A DNA stretch of 64,000 bases from Chitinophagaceae bacterium. Lineage in GTDB: Bacteria > Bacteroidota > Bacteroidia > Chitinophagales > Chitinophagaceae. Positions 55,437 to 63,555 of the stretch are shown here, in pieces; position 1 is the first letter of the stretch, and each line of letters starts with the position of its first letter. A model generated the notes under the pieces. That model was given only the letters and a program-made list of their open reading frames with translations, made no database searches and was not told the DNA's origin. The position numbers and the translations under genes are program-made. The stretch lies in NCBI GenBank assembly GCA_026415715.1, contig JAOAGO010000005.1, forward strand, positions 1 through 64,000, in the 5' to 3' direction.

Positions 55437-57110
55437 ATGAATTTTAAAAATTTTTCAGTTCCCTATCCGGTGCAGGAAAAGTATTCCCGTAAGGTAGCTT
55501 ATTTTTCCATGGAATTCGCCATTCATCAGCCCTTAAAAATTTACAGTGGCGGGTTAGGATTTCTGGCAGGATCTCATTTACGCAGCGCCTACGAACTGGG
55601 ACAAAATCTGATAGGTGTAGGCATTTTATGGAAATACGGATATTATGATCAGGAAAGAAATCATGATCAGACACTGGAAGTAACCTGGAATGAAAAATGG
55701 TACAGCTTTCTGGAAGATACCGGTATCACATTTCAGATTATCATACACGACCATCCTGTATGGGTTAAAGCATGGTATCTGAATCCTGAAACATTTAAGA
55801 CGGCTCCTCTCTTTCTTTTATCTACCGATGTGCCGGAAAACGATTATGTTTCACAAACCATTACCCACCGCTTGTATGATGCCAACGTGGCTACCAAGCT
55901 GGCACAGTTTATCCTTTTGGGGGTAGGTGGCGCTAAACTGATTGAAGAAATCGGTTTCTCGCCTGATATTTATCATCTGAACGAAGCGCATGGCATTTCG
56001 GCTGCTTTTTATTTGTATAAAAAATGGAATCAGCAGCTCAGCGAACTGAAAAAAAGATTAATATTTACCACACATACACCCGAAGAGGCCGGTAATGAAA
56101 AACATGATATTTATCTGTGCCATAAAATGAGTTATTTCTGCGGTCTGAGCGTAGAGGAAGTTAAAAAATTATACCAGCACGACAGCGACCAGTTTAATCA
56201 TTCGTTAGCGGCGCTTCGTTTTGCGGGCCTTGCGAACGGCGTTTCCCGTTTACACGGCGAAGTAGCCCGAAATATGTGGGGGAAATTCGAAAATATTTGT
56301 CCTATTATTTCCATTACCAACTCCCAAAACTGGAAATACTGGGCCGATAAAAAGCTCTACCAATATATGGAAACAGGCGACTACGCCGCCTTCGATGACA
56401 GAAAGCGATATCTGAAGAGCAGAACCTTTGAAATTGTGGCAGACCAGACCGGAAAATTGTTTGATCCTTCAGTTTTTACTATTGTCTGGGCCCGACGTTT
56501 TGCCGGATATAAAAGAGCTACTCTTTTAACTCAAAATGAAGAGCGGTTTGATGCCCTGTTGAACAATTCAAAATATCCGGTGCAAATCATCTGGGCCGGC
56601 AAACCCTATCCGGTTGATCATCCGGCCATCAGCGAATTTAACATGCTGGTACATCTGAGCAGAAAATACAAAAACATGGCCGTGCTGACGGGATATGAAC
56701 TTGCTTTATCAAAACGACTGAAAGAGGCAGCCGATTTATGGTTGAACACTCCCCGCGTACCTCGGGAGGCTTCAGGTACAAGCGGGATGACAGCCGCCAT
56801 GAACGGCGCTGTGAATTTTTCAACTTACGATGGCTGGATACCGGAATTTGTTCGTCACGGAGTGAATGGTTTTCGTGTGCCTCCGCCCGGAAACGGAAAA
56901 GAATATACCACCATGGCCGTTCACGAACAGGATGAATACGATTTGGAAAAAATTTATGACATCCTAGAAAAGGAAATTCTACCGTTGTATTATGAAAATT
57001 ACAATGCCTGGCGTGAAATTATCATAAACGGAATGAGGGATGTGCGCTTTCAATTTGACAGTAACAGAATGGCAGATGAATATTACTCACTGCTATATAA
57101 CCGGCTTTAG
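55437..57110 (+). CDS. Short alpha-glucan phosphorylase-like protein (GT35), PLP lysine replaced by Thr
   Basis: I start at ATG 55437; the track's TTG 55410 has no support. The 557-residue protein follows the short glucan phosphorylase family: VAYFSMEFAIHQPLKIYSGGLG at the start, DIYHLNEAHG, WARRFAGYKRATLL and WAGKPYPVDHPA, then DLWLNTPRVPREASGTSGMTAAMNGAVNFSTYDGW. In GT35 enzymes the residue after GTSGM or GTGNM is the lysine that binds pyridoxal phosphate; here it is Thr452. Without PLP, phosphorolysis as known is not expected, so the protein may be a different glucan-active transferase or a regulatory relative. A GH13 lipoprotein is encoded 1.3 kb downstream. Confidence 0.78.
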   Translation: MNFKNFSVPYPVQEKYSRKVAYFSMEFAIHQPLKIYSGGLGFLAGSHLRSAYELGQNLIGVGILWKYGYYDQERNHDQTLEVTWNEKWYSFLEDTGITFQIIIHDHPVWVKAWYLNPETFKTAPLFLLSTDVPENDYVSQTITHRLYDANVATKLAQFILLGVGGAKLIEEIGFSPDIYHLNEAHGISAAFYLYKKWNQQLSELKKRLIFTTHTPEEAGNEKHDIYLCHKMSYFCGLSVEEVKKLYQHDSDQFNHSLAALRFAGLANGVSRLHGEVARNMWGKFENICPIISITNSQNWKYWADKKLYQYMETGDYAAFDDRKRYLKSRTFEIVADQTGKLFDPSVFTIVWARRFAGYKRATLLTQNEERFDALLNNSKYPVQIIWAGKPYPVDHPAISEFNMLVHLSRKYKNMAVLTGYELALSKRLKEAADLWLNTPRVPREASGTSGMTAAMNGAVNFSTYDGWIPEFVRHGVNGFRVPPPGNGKEYTTMAVHEQDEYDLEKIYDILEKEILPLYYENYNAWREIIINGMRDVRFQFDSNRMADEYYSLLYNRL

Positions 57111-57128
57111 CGGGGCCCTGCATTATTT

Positions 57129-58349
57129 TCAGAGAAAAGATGGCAGCAATTCTTCGGTTTTCTTGTTTTCTGGAATCAGGCCAACGATTTTTTCTATCAC
57201 ACGTTCAACCAGCGCATCCGGACAGGAAGCCCCGCTGGTCATTAATACCTTTAGCGGCCGGCCGGGTGGCAGCCAGTTTTCCGAAACCACTTCTTTTTTT
57301 TGTGTCAAATCAAAATGACGGATGCTTTCCGGTGAAATGATACAATTCTCGTCACTGATGAAATAAGTAGGCAATTTATCCTTACACAGCGCTACCAGAT
57401 GTGAGGTATTGGATGAATTATATCCGCCGACTACAATGGCCAGATGAGCCGGAATATTCAGCATTTCCTGCACAGCTGTCTGATTGTCTAGCGTGGCATA
57501 ACATAAAGTGTCTCTTGTATCGGCAAAGCAATCTTCGGTTTTTTCGGGACGGAAAGTTTCCAGCATCACCTGTTTCAGATAATCGGCAATCGCCTGGGTG
57601 TCGCTGGCCAGCATGGTGGTTTGATTGACGACGCCGATTCTGCGCAGGTCTTTTTCCGGATCAAATCCCGGCGAATATCTTTCCTTGAACTCCTCATAAA
57701 ATAAGGAAAGCGGCTTTTCTTTTTTTATGTATGCAGCTAACATTAGGGCTTCGTTCATATCGCGAATCACAAGGCTGGGCGCAAAGGCTGAAGCGTGAGA
57801 AAATGTTGCCCTCGTCTCTTCATGATAAGGTTTTCCGTGAATAATGATGGTATAATTTTTTTGTGCAATGGACTGGCTGCGGTTCCACACTTTTTCCACA
57901 AAGGGACAAGTGGTATCGTATTTTTCAACAGCTATGCCCAGTTGTTTCAGCTTCTGTTCCGTTTCCAGTGTTGTGCCAAATGCGGGAATCATCACAATAT
58001 CATCTGCCGTAAGCTCATCAAACGGAATCAAAGGATGACCTGCGGTATCCTGTAAGAATCGTACGCCGTGACGTTTGAGATCCTCATTTACATGCGGATT
58101 ATGTATCATCTCGCTTAACAGAAAAATTCGTTTGCCGGGATTTTCAGAAACGGTTTTAAAGGCAATTTCAATGGCATTTTCTACTCCGTAACAAAATCCG
58201 AAATGACGGGCCAGATAAATCTGAATGTTTCCGAAATCCAGCCGTGTAGGCGTGAAATCCTTCTTCATCCGGTCAGCTTCTCTGCGTTTTTTTTTAATGG
58301 CCGAAATCAGAGGACTTCTGTAAATGATAGGAATATCAAAAGACTTCAT
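57129..58349 (-). CDS. ispH: 4-hydroxy-3-methylbut-2-enyl diphosphate reductase, long form
   Basis: IspH makes IPP and DMAPP in the last step of the MEP isoprenoid route, using a [4Fe-4S] cluster. The three cluster cysteines are visible: HFGFCYGVENA (Cys53), YDTTCPFVEKVW and TSGASCPD near the C-terminus. At 406 residues it is much longer than E. coli IspH (316) and resembles the cyanobacterial/plant form, which has an extended N-terminus and an extra stretch before the last cysteine. Met28 is an alternative start. Other MEP genes are not in the window. Converges with the phosphorylase-like gene. Confidence 0.93.
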   Translation of the reverse strand: MKSFDIPIIYRSPLISAIKKKRREADRMKKDFTPTRLDFGNIQIYLARHFGFCYGVENAIEIAFKTVSENPGKRIFLLSEMIHNPHVNEDLKRHGVRFLQDTAGHPLIPFDELTADDIVMIPAFGTTLETEQKLKQLGIAVEKYDTTCPFVEKVWNRSQSIAQKNYTIIIHGKPYHEETRATFSHASAFAPSLVIRDMNEALMLAAYIKKEKPLSLFYEEFKERYSPGFDPEKDLRRIGVVNQTTMLASDTQAIADYLKQVMLETFRPEKTEDCFADTRDTLCYATLDNQTAVQEMLNIPAHLAIVVGGYNSSNTSHLVALCKDKLPTYFISDENCIISPESIRHFDLTQKKEVVSENWLPPGRPLKVLMTSGASCPDALVERVIEKIVGLIPENKKTEELLPSFL

Positions 58350-58455
58350 AATACAAAATTACAAACAAAGACACTGTCATTCCGGAAAAATCATAAGCCA
58401 TTTCCGTTCTCCGGACAGAGAGTTGTATATCTTTACCACGTAAAAAAAGCACCTC

Positions 58456-59853
58456 ATGCGTACACTTGGGATAATAACCGCTGTCTGCATGCTTTTGTTT
58501 TCCTGTAAACTCATGAAAAAAAACAATCCTGATAATTCCCGAACTATGACTCAGCAATTTGCCGGAAAAAAAACTCCGCTTTGGGTGTACTCTACAAATA
58601 TTTATGAAGTAAACGTTCGCCAATACACTCCCGAAGGTACATTTCAGGCTTTTGCAGCCGAATTACCGCGGCTGAAAGAGATGGGTGTGGAAACTCTGTG
58701 GTTTATGCCGATAACACCCATTGCACAAAAAAAGCGCAAAGGGGTACTAGGCAGTTATTATGCCTGTTCGGATTACACCGCCGTAAATCCCGAATTCGGC
58801 ACGTTGGATGATTTCAAAGCACTGGTCAGGAAAGCGCATGATTTGAAAATGAAAGTGATTCTGGACTGGGTAGCAAACCATACCGGCTGGGATCATCGCT
58901 GGACGGTTGAGCATCCCGATTATTACCTGAAAGACAGCTCTACAAATGATTTCAAAATTGCATCCGGAATGGATGACATTATTGAACTGGATTACGGAAA
59001 TCCTCAGCTTCGTCGGGCCATGATAGATGCCATGGCTTTCTGGGTTCGTGAATGCGATATTGACGGATTCCGATGTGATCTGGCCTTTTGGGTAGAGTTG
59101 GATTTCTGGAAACAAGCCAGAGCAGAATTGGATGCCCTGAAGCCATTATTCTGGTTTGGTGAATATGATGAGGCAAACCATCCTGAATATAACGAAGTGT
59201 TTGATGCATCTTATACATGGACCTGGATGCATGCTTCCAAAGATTTTTACCAGAAAAAACAAACGGTAGATTCTCTGTTGCCGATTTTGCAGAAATATCA
59301 GGAAAAACAACCGGGAGTGCTGAAAGTGTGGTTTACCACCAATCACGACGAAAACAGCTGGAATGGCACGGAATATGAAAAATACGGGGATATGGCCAGG
59401 GCTTTGGCCGTATTTACCTGTACCTGGAACGGGATACCTTTAATCTACTCAGGCCAGGAGCTTCCGAATACAAAAAGACTTCGGTTTTTTGAAAAAGATA
59501 CAATTCCGTGGACAGGCACTTATGCACTTCATGACTTTTATAAAACCTTACTGCAGCTCAGAAAAAATAACCCGGCCCTGTCCGCCTCCGAAAAGGATGA
59601 TGCTATTATGCTTTTGCAAACAACCGAGCCTTCACGCATTTTGGCATACCTTAGAAAAAAAGAGCAGCACGAAATTCTGGTTATATTGCATCTTTCTTCA
59701 CAAAAAAATCTGCGATTTGAGCTGAACGATGAGCGGATTCGGGGAAAGTTTAAAAATGTTTTTTCCAGGGCGCTGAATGATTTTGATGCGGGAAAATATT
59801 TCGAAATGCAACCCTGGGAATTTCTGGTTTATGAAAAGGAACTAAACCAGTAA
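58456..59853 (+). CDS. GH13 alpha-amylase family lipoprotein
   Basis: The 465-residue protein starts with a lipoprotein signal (CMLLFSCKLM, Cys17), so it acts outside the cytoplasm. The GH13 barrel has all catalytic residues: nucleophile Asp208 in GFRCDLA, acid/base Glu236 in WFGEYDE and Asp298 in TTNHDEN; region I is DWVANHTG. A C-terminal beta domain (about 385-460) follows. It should hydrolyse or transfer alpha-1,4 glucans; the exact specificity cannot be told. A terminator shared with degP follows about 125 bases downstream. Confidence 0.88.
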   Translation: MRTLGIITAVCMLLFSCKLMKKNNPDNSRTMTQQFAGKKTPLWVYSTNIYEVNVRQYTPEGTFQAFAAELPRLKEMGVETLWFMPITPIAQKKRKGVLGSYYACSDYTAVNPEFGTLDDFKALVRKAHDLKMKVILDWVANHTGWDHRWTVEHPDYYLKDSSTNDFKIASGMDDIIELDYGNPQLRRAMIDAMAFWVRECDIDGFRCDLAFWVELDFWKQARAELDALKPLFWFGEYDEANHPEYNEVFDASYTWTWMHASKDFYQKKQTVDSLLPILQKYQEKQPGVLKVWFTTNHDENSWNGTEYEKYGDMARALAVFTCTWNGIPLIYSGQELPNTKRLRFFEKDTIPWTGTYALHDFYKTLLQLRKNNPALSASEKDDAIMLLQTTEPSRILAYLRKKEQHEILVILHLSSQKNLRFELNDERIRGKFKNVFSRALNDFDAGKYFEMQPWEFLVYEKELNQ

Positions 59854-59897
59854 TCTGCTGAAGAAATAAATTACAGCTCAGGTAAGTAAGTATTAAA

Positions 59898-59957
59898 ATG
59901 AAGCCCCTTTATTTACCTGCTTTGTTTCTTTTGTTTGCAATGTTTTCAGGCTCTTGA
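59898..59957 (+). other. Possible remnant: orphan signal peptide-like mini-ORF
   Basis: ATG at 59898 opens 19 codons, MKPLYLPALFLLFAMFSGS, that look like a lipoprotein signal peptide and stop (TGA) exactly where the lipobox cysteine would be. The bidirectional terminator follows 20 bases later. It may be a gene remnant or chance; too short to call a gene. Confidence 0.25.
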
Positions 59958-59976
59958 GTAAGAGTCATTACCTAAA

Positions 59977-60004
59977 AAAAGCCGTCACAAAAGGACGGCT
60001 TTTC
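59977..60004. terminator. Bidirectional terminator between the amylase and degP
   Basis: AAAAGCCGTC and GACGGCTTTT pair over a seven-base loop (ACAAAAG), with A-run on one side and T-run on the other. It should end both the plus-strand amylase message and the minus-strand degP message. Confidence 0.85.
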
Positions 60005-60033
60005 TGCATATCTTTTATAACTAAAATGAGTTC

Positions 60034-61569
60034 TTACGGCTCGTCGTCTTCCAGAATCAGCGGATAGCGGTAAATGGCTCCCGGCGCTTCGGGATATATG
60101 CCTTCAAAATATACACTGCTAGGTCTGGCTTTTCTTATAGCTTCCGTTAGTTCTTCCACGCTGGAAATTTCATTGTCATTTACGCCGGTAATCACAAATC
60201 CTTCCTGCATTCTGGTTTTACTGAAAGCGCCTCCGGATTTAATTTTCTTAACCAGCACACCACCTTCAATACCATACTGCTGCGCTTTTTTCTTATCCAG
60301 CGTTTCCAGCTCGGCACCAAGAATTTCATTAATCGTATTTATAGCCAGTGCATATGTTTTTCCGGCAGATTCTTTTAACGTAACGGTGGTTGTATATTCT
60401 TTTTTATTGCGGATATAGGTGACGTTAACCTTATCGCCCGGTTTCAGACTGGCAATCTGAGCGCTCATTTCCAACCCGCTGCTTACGGGATTGCCGTTCA
60501 CCTTTGTAATTACATCTCCTTTTTTAATGCCGGCCTGAGCGGCTGCTCCGCCGGAAGGAACGGCCAGCACATATACGCCCAGCCCGTCAGTTACACCGGC
60601 CTGCTTTACGAGTTGTTCATTTTCATTTTCGTTGGAAGAATAGCTGATGCCGATAAATCCTCTTTTGACATCGCCGTACTGAATGAGGTCATTTACTATT
60701 TTTTTGACGATATTAACCGGAATGGCAAACGAATAGCCGGCATAGGTGCCCGTAGGAGCATATATGGCGGTGTTGATACCCACCAGTTCACCCTCGGTAT
60801 TAACAAGCGGTCCGCCGCTGTTTCCTTGGTTTACCGCTGCATCGGTTTGAATAAACGACTCTATGGGCGTACGGCTTTGGCGGGTATTGATGCCCAGGCT
60901 TCTGCCTTTGGCGCTTACAATTCCGGCCGTAACGGTGGTTTCCAGCGTAAGCGGATAGCCGATGGCCAACACCCATTGACCCAGTTTGAGGTTGTCAGAA
61001 TTACCATAAACCAGAAAAGGAAGATTGGAAGCGTCAATTTTCAACACGGCAAGGTCTGTACTCGGGTCTCTTCCTATTACTTTGGCTTTGTAGGTTTTTT
61101 TGTTATGAAGCGTTACGGTAATTTCATCGGCGACTCCCTCGCCACCATCTGATATCACGTGATTGTTGGTGATAATATATCCGTCTTCACTAATAATCAC
61201 CCCGCTGCCTGAAGCTCTTTGTTCGGGTTGAATACGGAAGTTGAAGAAGTCTTCTCCGAAGAAACGTTCAAACAAATCGTCAAATTGTTGAAACCGGTTC
61301 GGGCTGCTGATTCTTCGGGCCGGAATTTTGGTTTTTATATGAACCACTGCCGGCACGGCGGCGTTGGCCGCTTTGGTAAGGTCAACCGGACCGGGATAAT
61401 CGCTGCCACTATCAAAGAAACCGGCATAATTTACCGGAGCTTTTCCGTCAGATGTGGTTTGTAAAATAATATCTTTTTTGACAGGAAAGATTTGATGGTA
61501 AAGAAAAACACTGGCAACCGCCGTGGCGGCGCTGATACCCATGACAGAAAGAATTTGTTTTATTTTCAT
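60034..61569 (-). CDS. degP: Periplasmic serine protease DegP/HtrA (Do family)
   Basis: The 511-residue protein has an N-terminal membrane or signal segment (about 9-28), the trypsin-like domain with His137 (TNNHVIS), Asp172 (STDLAVLKI) and Ser251 (NQGNSGGPLV), and two PDZ domains (about 300-395 and 415-500). DegP removes misfolded proteins in the envelope and assists barrel proteins. The long A/T-rich leader region (61570-61749) separates it from the acyl-CoA reductase gene; I see no exact TAnnTTTG box there, only a near match (TATATTTTG) on the minus strand. Start ATG. Confidence 0.95.
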   Translation of the reverse strand: MKIKQILSVMGISAATAVASVFLYHQIFPVKKDIILQTTSDGKAPVNYAGFFDSGSDYPGPVDLTKAANAAVPAVVHIKTKIPARRISSPNRFQQFDDLFERFFGEDFFNFRIQPEQRASGSGVIISEDGYIITNNHVISDGGEGVADEITVTLHNKKTYKAKVIGRDPSTDLAVLKIDASNLPFLVYGNSDNLKLGQWVLAIGYPLTLETTVTAGIVSAKGRSLGINTRQSRTPIESFIQTDAAVNQGNSGGPLVNTEGELVGINTAIYAPTGTYAGYSFAIPVNIVKKIVNDLIQYGDVKRGFIGISYSSNENENEQLVKQAGVTDGLGVYVLAVPSGGAAAQAGIKKGDVITKVNGNPVSSGLEMSAQIASLKPGDKVNVTYIRNKKEYTTTVTLKESAGKTYALAINTINEILGAELETLDKKKAQQYGIEGGVLVKKIKSGGAFSKTRMQEGFVITGVNDNEISSVEELTEAIRKARPSSVYFEGIYPEAPGAIYRYPLILEDDEP

Positions 61570-61749
61570 ATCGATTTGAATTTATGGTCAATAATAGGAC
61601 GCAAAATATATGCCTTTCGTTTACAAAGTAACAAACTGTCAGTTAACCTTCGCCCGGGCGTAAAACAGTTTAACATTTCTTTACTAAAGTTTTCGTACTT
61701 TAAATTTTCTCTTTTTAATTGTTGAGAAATTAACAGAGTTTCAAGGTAA

Positions 61750-62751
61750 TTAATTTAAATTCAATAAAAACCGCATCGTATCCACTCCGTCAGGATAATC
61801 CGTTAGCGAGGGAGCTTGAGCTGTTCCGAACGGTAAATGATTTTTTCCGACCACACATTGCAGGTTTTCGTTTAGTTCTAAACGTTTTGTAAGCTCTTGT
61901 TCATTATGGTAATATTCATAATTCAGTTGAGCGACAGGAGAAAAATCAGATATATTTTCGGTAAGCAATACCATTCCGTTGGTGAGAAAAGGTTGCTTGT
62001 TTACCATGCGTATGGCCAGGTTGTAATCGTAATTGTTTTTATATTTCTGATGTTCCATCAGGCAAGCATATTTTTGAAATGCGGCAAACAACGATGAAAA
62101 ATCGTAGTGTTGCGGCACATAAATTTTTGTCACATTCCGGCAGCCGAGGCCGAAATAGAGGAAAACATCGTCAGCTAATTTTTCCAATTCTTCGGCCGTT
62201 TCCTTTCCCGTAAGTATGGCGGCTGAGGTTTTGTTTTTACGGATGATGTGAGGATATTTTCCGAAATAATATTCAAAATAGCGTGAGGAGTTGTTGCTTC
62301 CGGTGGCCATATAGGCATCGCAACCTTTCAGGAGTTCGGCATAAGTGGTAAGTGTGCCGGCTTGCGGGCTCCATTCGCTCAGTAAATCGGTCAGAAATCG
62401 AATCAGGATTTTGTCTTTTGAGGAAGTTTTTATCACTGCTTTGTGTCCGCTGACAAAAACACAGAGCCAGTCATGGAATCCTACCAGGGGAACATTTCCT
62501 GCCATTACGATGCCGATATGATAAGGCCGGGGCGCCTCATCGGGTATGGAATACCGGCCGGCCCATTCCCTCAACATTTCTTTTTGCAGAAACCGGGTTG
62601 TGAGATGGTGAACGGCGATGTCAATGAATTCGGGTATAAACCATGGATTTTCTTCCGAAGCCTTTTGTTTGGCCTGTTTCCAGGCCGGCGGATTTTGCTG
62701 AATATAACGTCCTAATTTTTCCAGTAATGATATGCGTTCTTCTAAAATCAT
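61750..62751 (-). CDS. Acyl-CoA reductase (LuxC-like aldehyde dehydrogenase fold)
   Basis: The 333-residue protein belongs to the acyl-CoA reductase group related to LuxC, which reduces activated acyl groups to aldehydes with NADPH. Visible are the coenzyme region HIGIVMAGNVPLVGFHDWL (78-96), ATGSNNSSRYF and the catalytic cysteine Cys204 in FGLGCRNVTK. Divergent from the ferredoxin gene, an arrangement common in Bacteroidota, where serC often follows; here ddl follows instead. Substrate unknown. Confidence 0.85.
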   Translation of the reverse strand: MILEERISLLEKLGRYIQQNPPAWKQAKQKASEENPWFIPEFIDIAVHHLTTRFLQKEMLREWAGRYSIPDEAPRPYHIGIVMAGNVPLVGFHDWLCVFVSGHKAVIKTSSKDKILIRFLTDLLSEWSPQAGTLTTYAELLKGCDAYMATGSNNSSRYFEYYFGKYPHIIRKNKTSAAILTGKETAEELEKLADDVFLYFGLGCRNVTKIYVPQHYDFSSLFAAFQKYACLMEHQKYKNNYDYNLAIRMVNKQPFLTNGMVLLTENISDFSPVAQLNYEYYHNEQELTKRLELNENLQCVVGKNHLPFGTAQAPSLTDYPDGVDTMRFLLNLN

Positions 62752-62755
62752 ATAC

Positions 62756-62763
62756 TATATTTG
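62756..62763 (+). promoter_or_regulatory. -7 promoter element for the ferredoxin gene
   Basis: TATATTTG matches TAnnTTTG exactly, giving a leader of about 110 bases before the ferredoxin ATG at 62880. The -33 element would lie in the first codons of the divergent acyl-CoA reductase gene. Confidence 0.4.
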
Positions 62764-62879
62764 TTGCCTGACGAAAACGTGATTGAGATTGCAAATTAGT
62801 TCTAAATACACAATTCATCTGAATTTAAACAGGATTGTTACTTTTTAAATCAATTGTTTATTTCTTTAAATAATGAATT

Positions 62880-63227
62880 ATGGCTATTAAAATTACCGAA
62901 GAATGTATTAACTGTGGTGCCTGTGAGCCGGAATGCCCGAATAATGCGATTTATGAGGGAGGCGTGGAATGGGCCATTGCCGACGGAACAACTGTTAGAG
63001 GGCCTTTCACTTTAATGGATGGAACGGTGATAGATGCAGAGCAGAAAAACCCGCCGTTGGCAACCGATATTTATTATATTGTGCCTAATAAATGTACTGA
63101 ATGTCAAGGCTTTCATGAGGAGCCACAGTGTGCTGCCGTTTGTCCGGTAGATTGTTGCGTGCCCGACGAAATGTATCGGGAAACCGTAGAAGAATTATTG
63201 GCAAAAAAGGAAAAATTGCACATCTGA
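62880..63227 (+). CDS. Ferredoxin with two 4Fe-4S clusters
   Basis: The 115-residue protein carries electrons at low potential. The first cluster is bound by CINCGACEPECP (Cys9, 12, 15, 19) and the second by CTECQGFHEEPQCAAVCPVDCC, with the eight-residue insert between the second and third cysteine that marks the Allochromatium/Bacteroidota dicluster type. A 35-residue insert between the clusters (WAIADGTTVRGPFTL) is also typical. Partners are not encoded nearby except possibly the divergent acyl-CoA reductase. Confidence 0.95.
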   Translation: MAIKITEECINCGACEPECPNNAIYEGGVEWAIADGTTVRGPFTLMDGTVIDAEQKNPPLATDIYYIVPNKCTECQGFHEEPQCAAVCPVDCCVPDEMYRETVEELLAKKEKLHI

Positions 63228-63289
63228 AAAAATGTGTAAAAAACAATTGCCGATTTTTTGTTTTTATTACGGAAATTCCTTTAATTTAC

Positions 63290-63410
63290 AAAACCAATTT
63301 TAAACATACATTAACGCTGTCTGAAGCAGTGAAAACTGCTAGTGTTGTGGCGGGTGATATGTCCCGTCTGAATGAGGTGAAGGAAAGACTTCCTTCACCT
63401 TCTTTTTTGA
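63290..63410 (+). ncRNA. Candidate structured RNA or 3'-UTR between ferredoxin and ddl
   Basis: Within the 328-base gap 63228-63555, three hairpins follow one another: AGCAG-TGAAAA-CTGCT, GCGGG-TGATATG-TCCCGT, and the strong terminator at 63375-63400. A weak promoter (TTTG at 63256, TAATTTAC at 63281) would start transcription at about 63293. It does not match any riboswitch or RNA family I can name. It could instead be the 3' end of the ferredoxin message. Confidence 0.35.
63375..63408 (+). terminator. Strong rho-independent terminator
   Basis: AGGTGAAGGAA (63375-63385), loop AGAC, TTCCTTCACCT (63390-63400), then TCTTTTTT. An 11-pair perfect stem with a T-run, ending plus-strand transcription before ddl. 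Confidence 0.88.
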
Positions 63411-63497
63411 CGCTCCTTTATTGCGGCCGGTTGTATGTGTGGGCCTTTTCCATCCCTTAAAAAAAATGTTAATGACAAAGAAAAGCGTCTTGTGTTA

Positions 63498-63528
63498 TTT
63501 GTATGCATTATAATTTCATGAATATTTG
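63498..63528 (+). promoter_or_regulatory. Promoter of ddl
   Basis: TTTG (63498-63501) and AATATTTG (63521-63528, one mismatch to TAnnTTTG) are 19 bases apart, the expected spacing; start codon 27 bases further on. Confidence 0.5.
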
Positions 63529-63555
63529 CACTTCGGAAATGAATGTGAACAAATC

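Noticed and set aside
63128-63460. 110-residue ORF overlapping the ferredoxin end
   Set aside because: Out of frame with the ferredoxin, runs through the hairpins and terminator, and shows no family motif.
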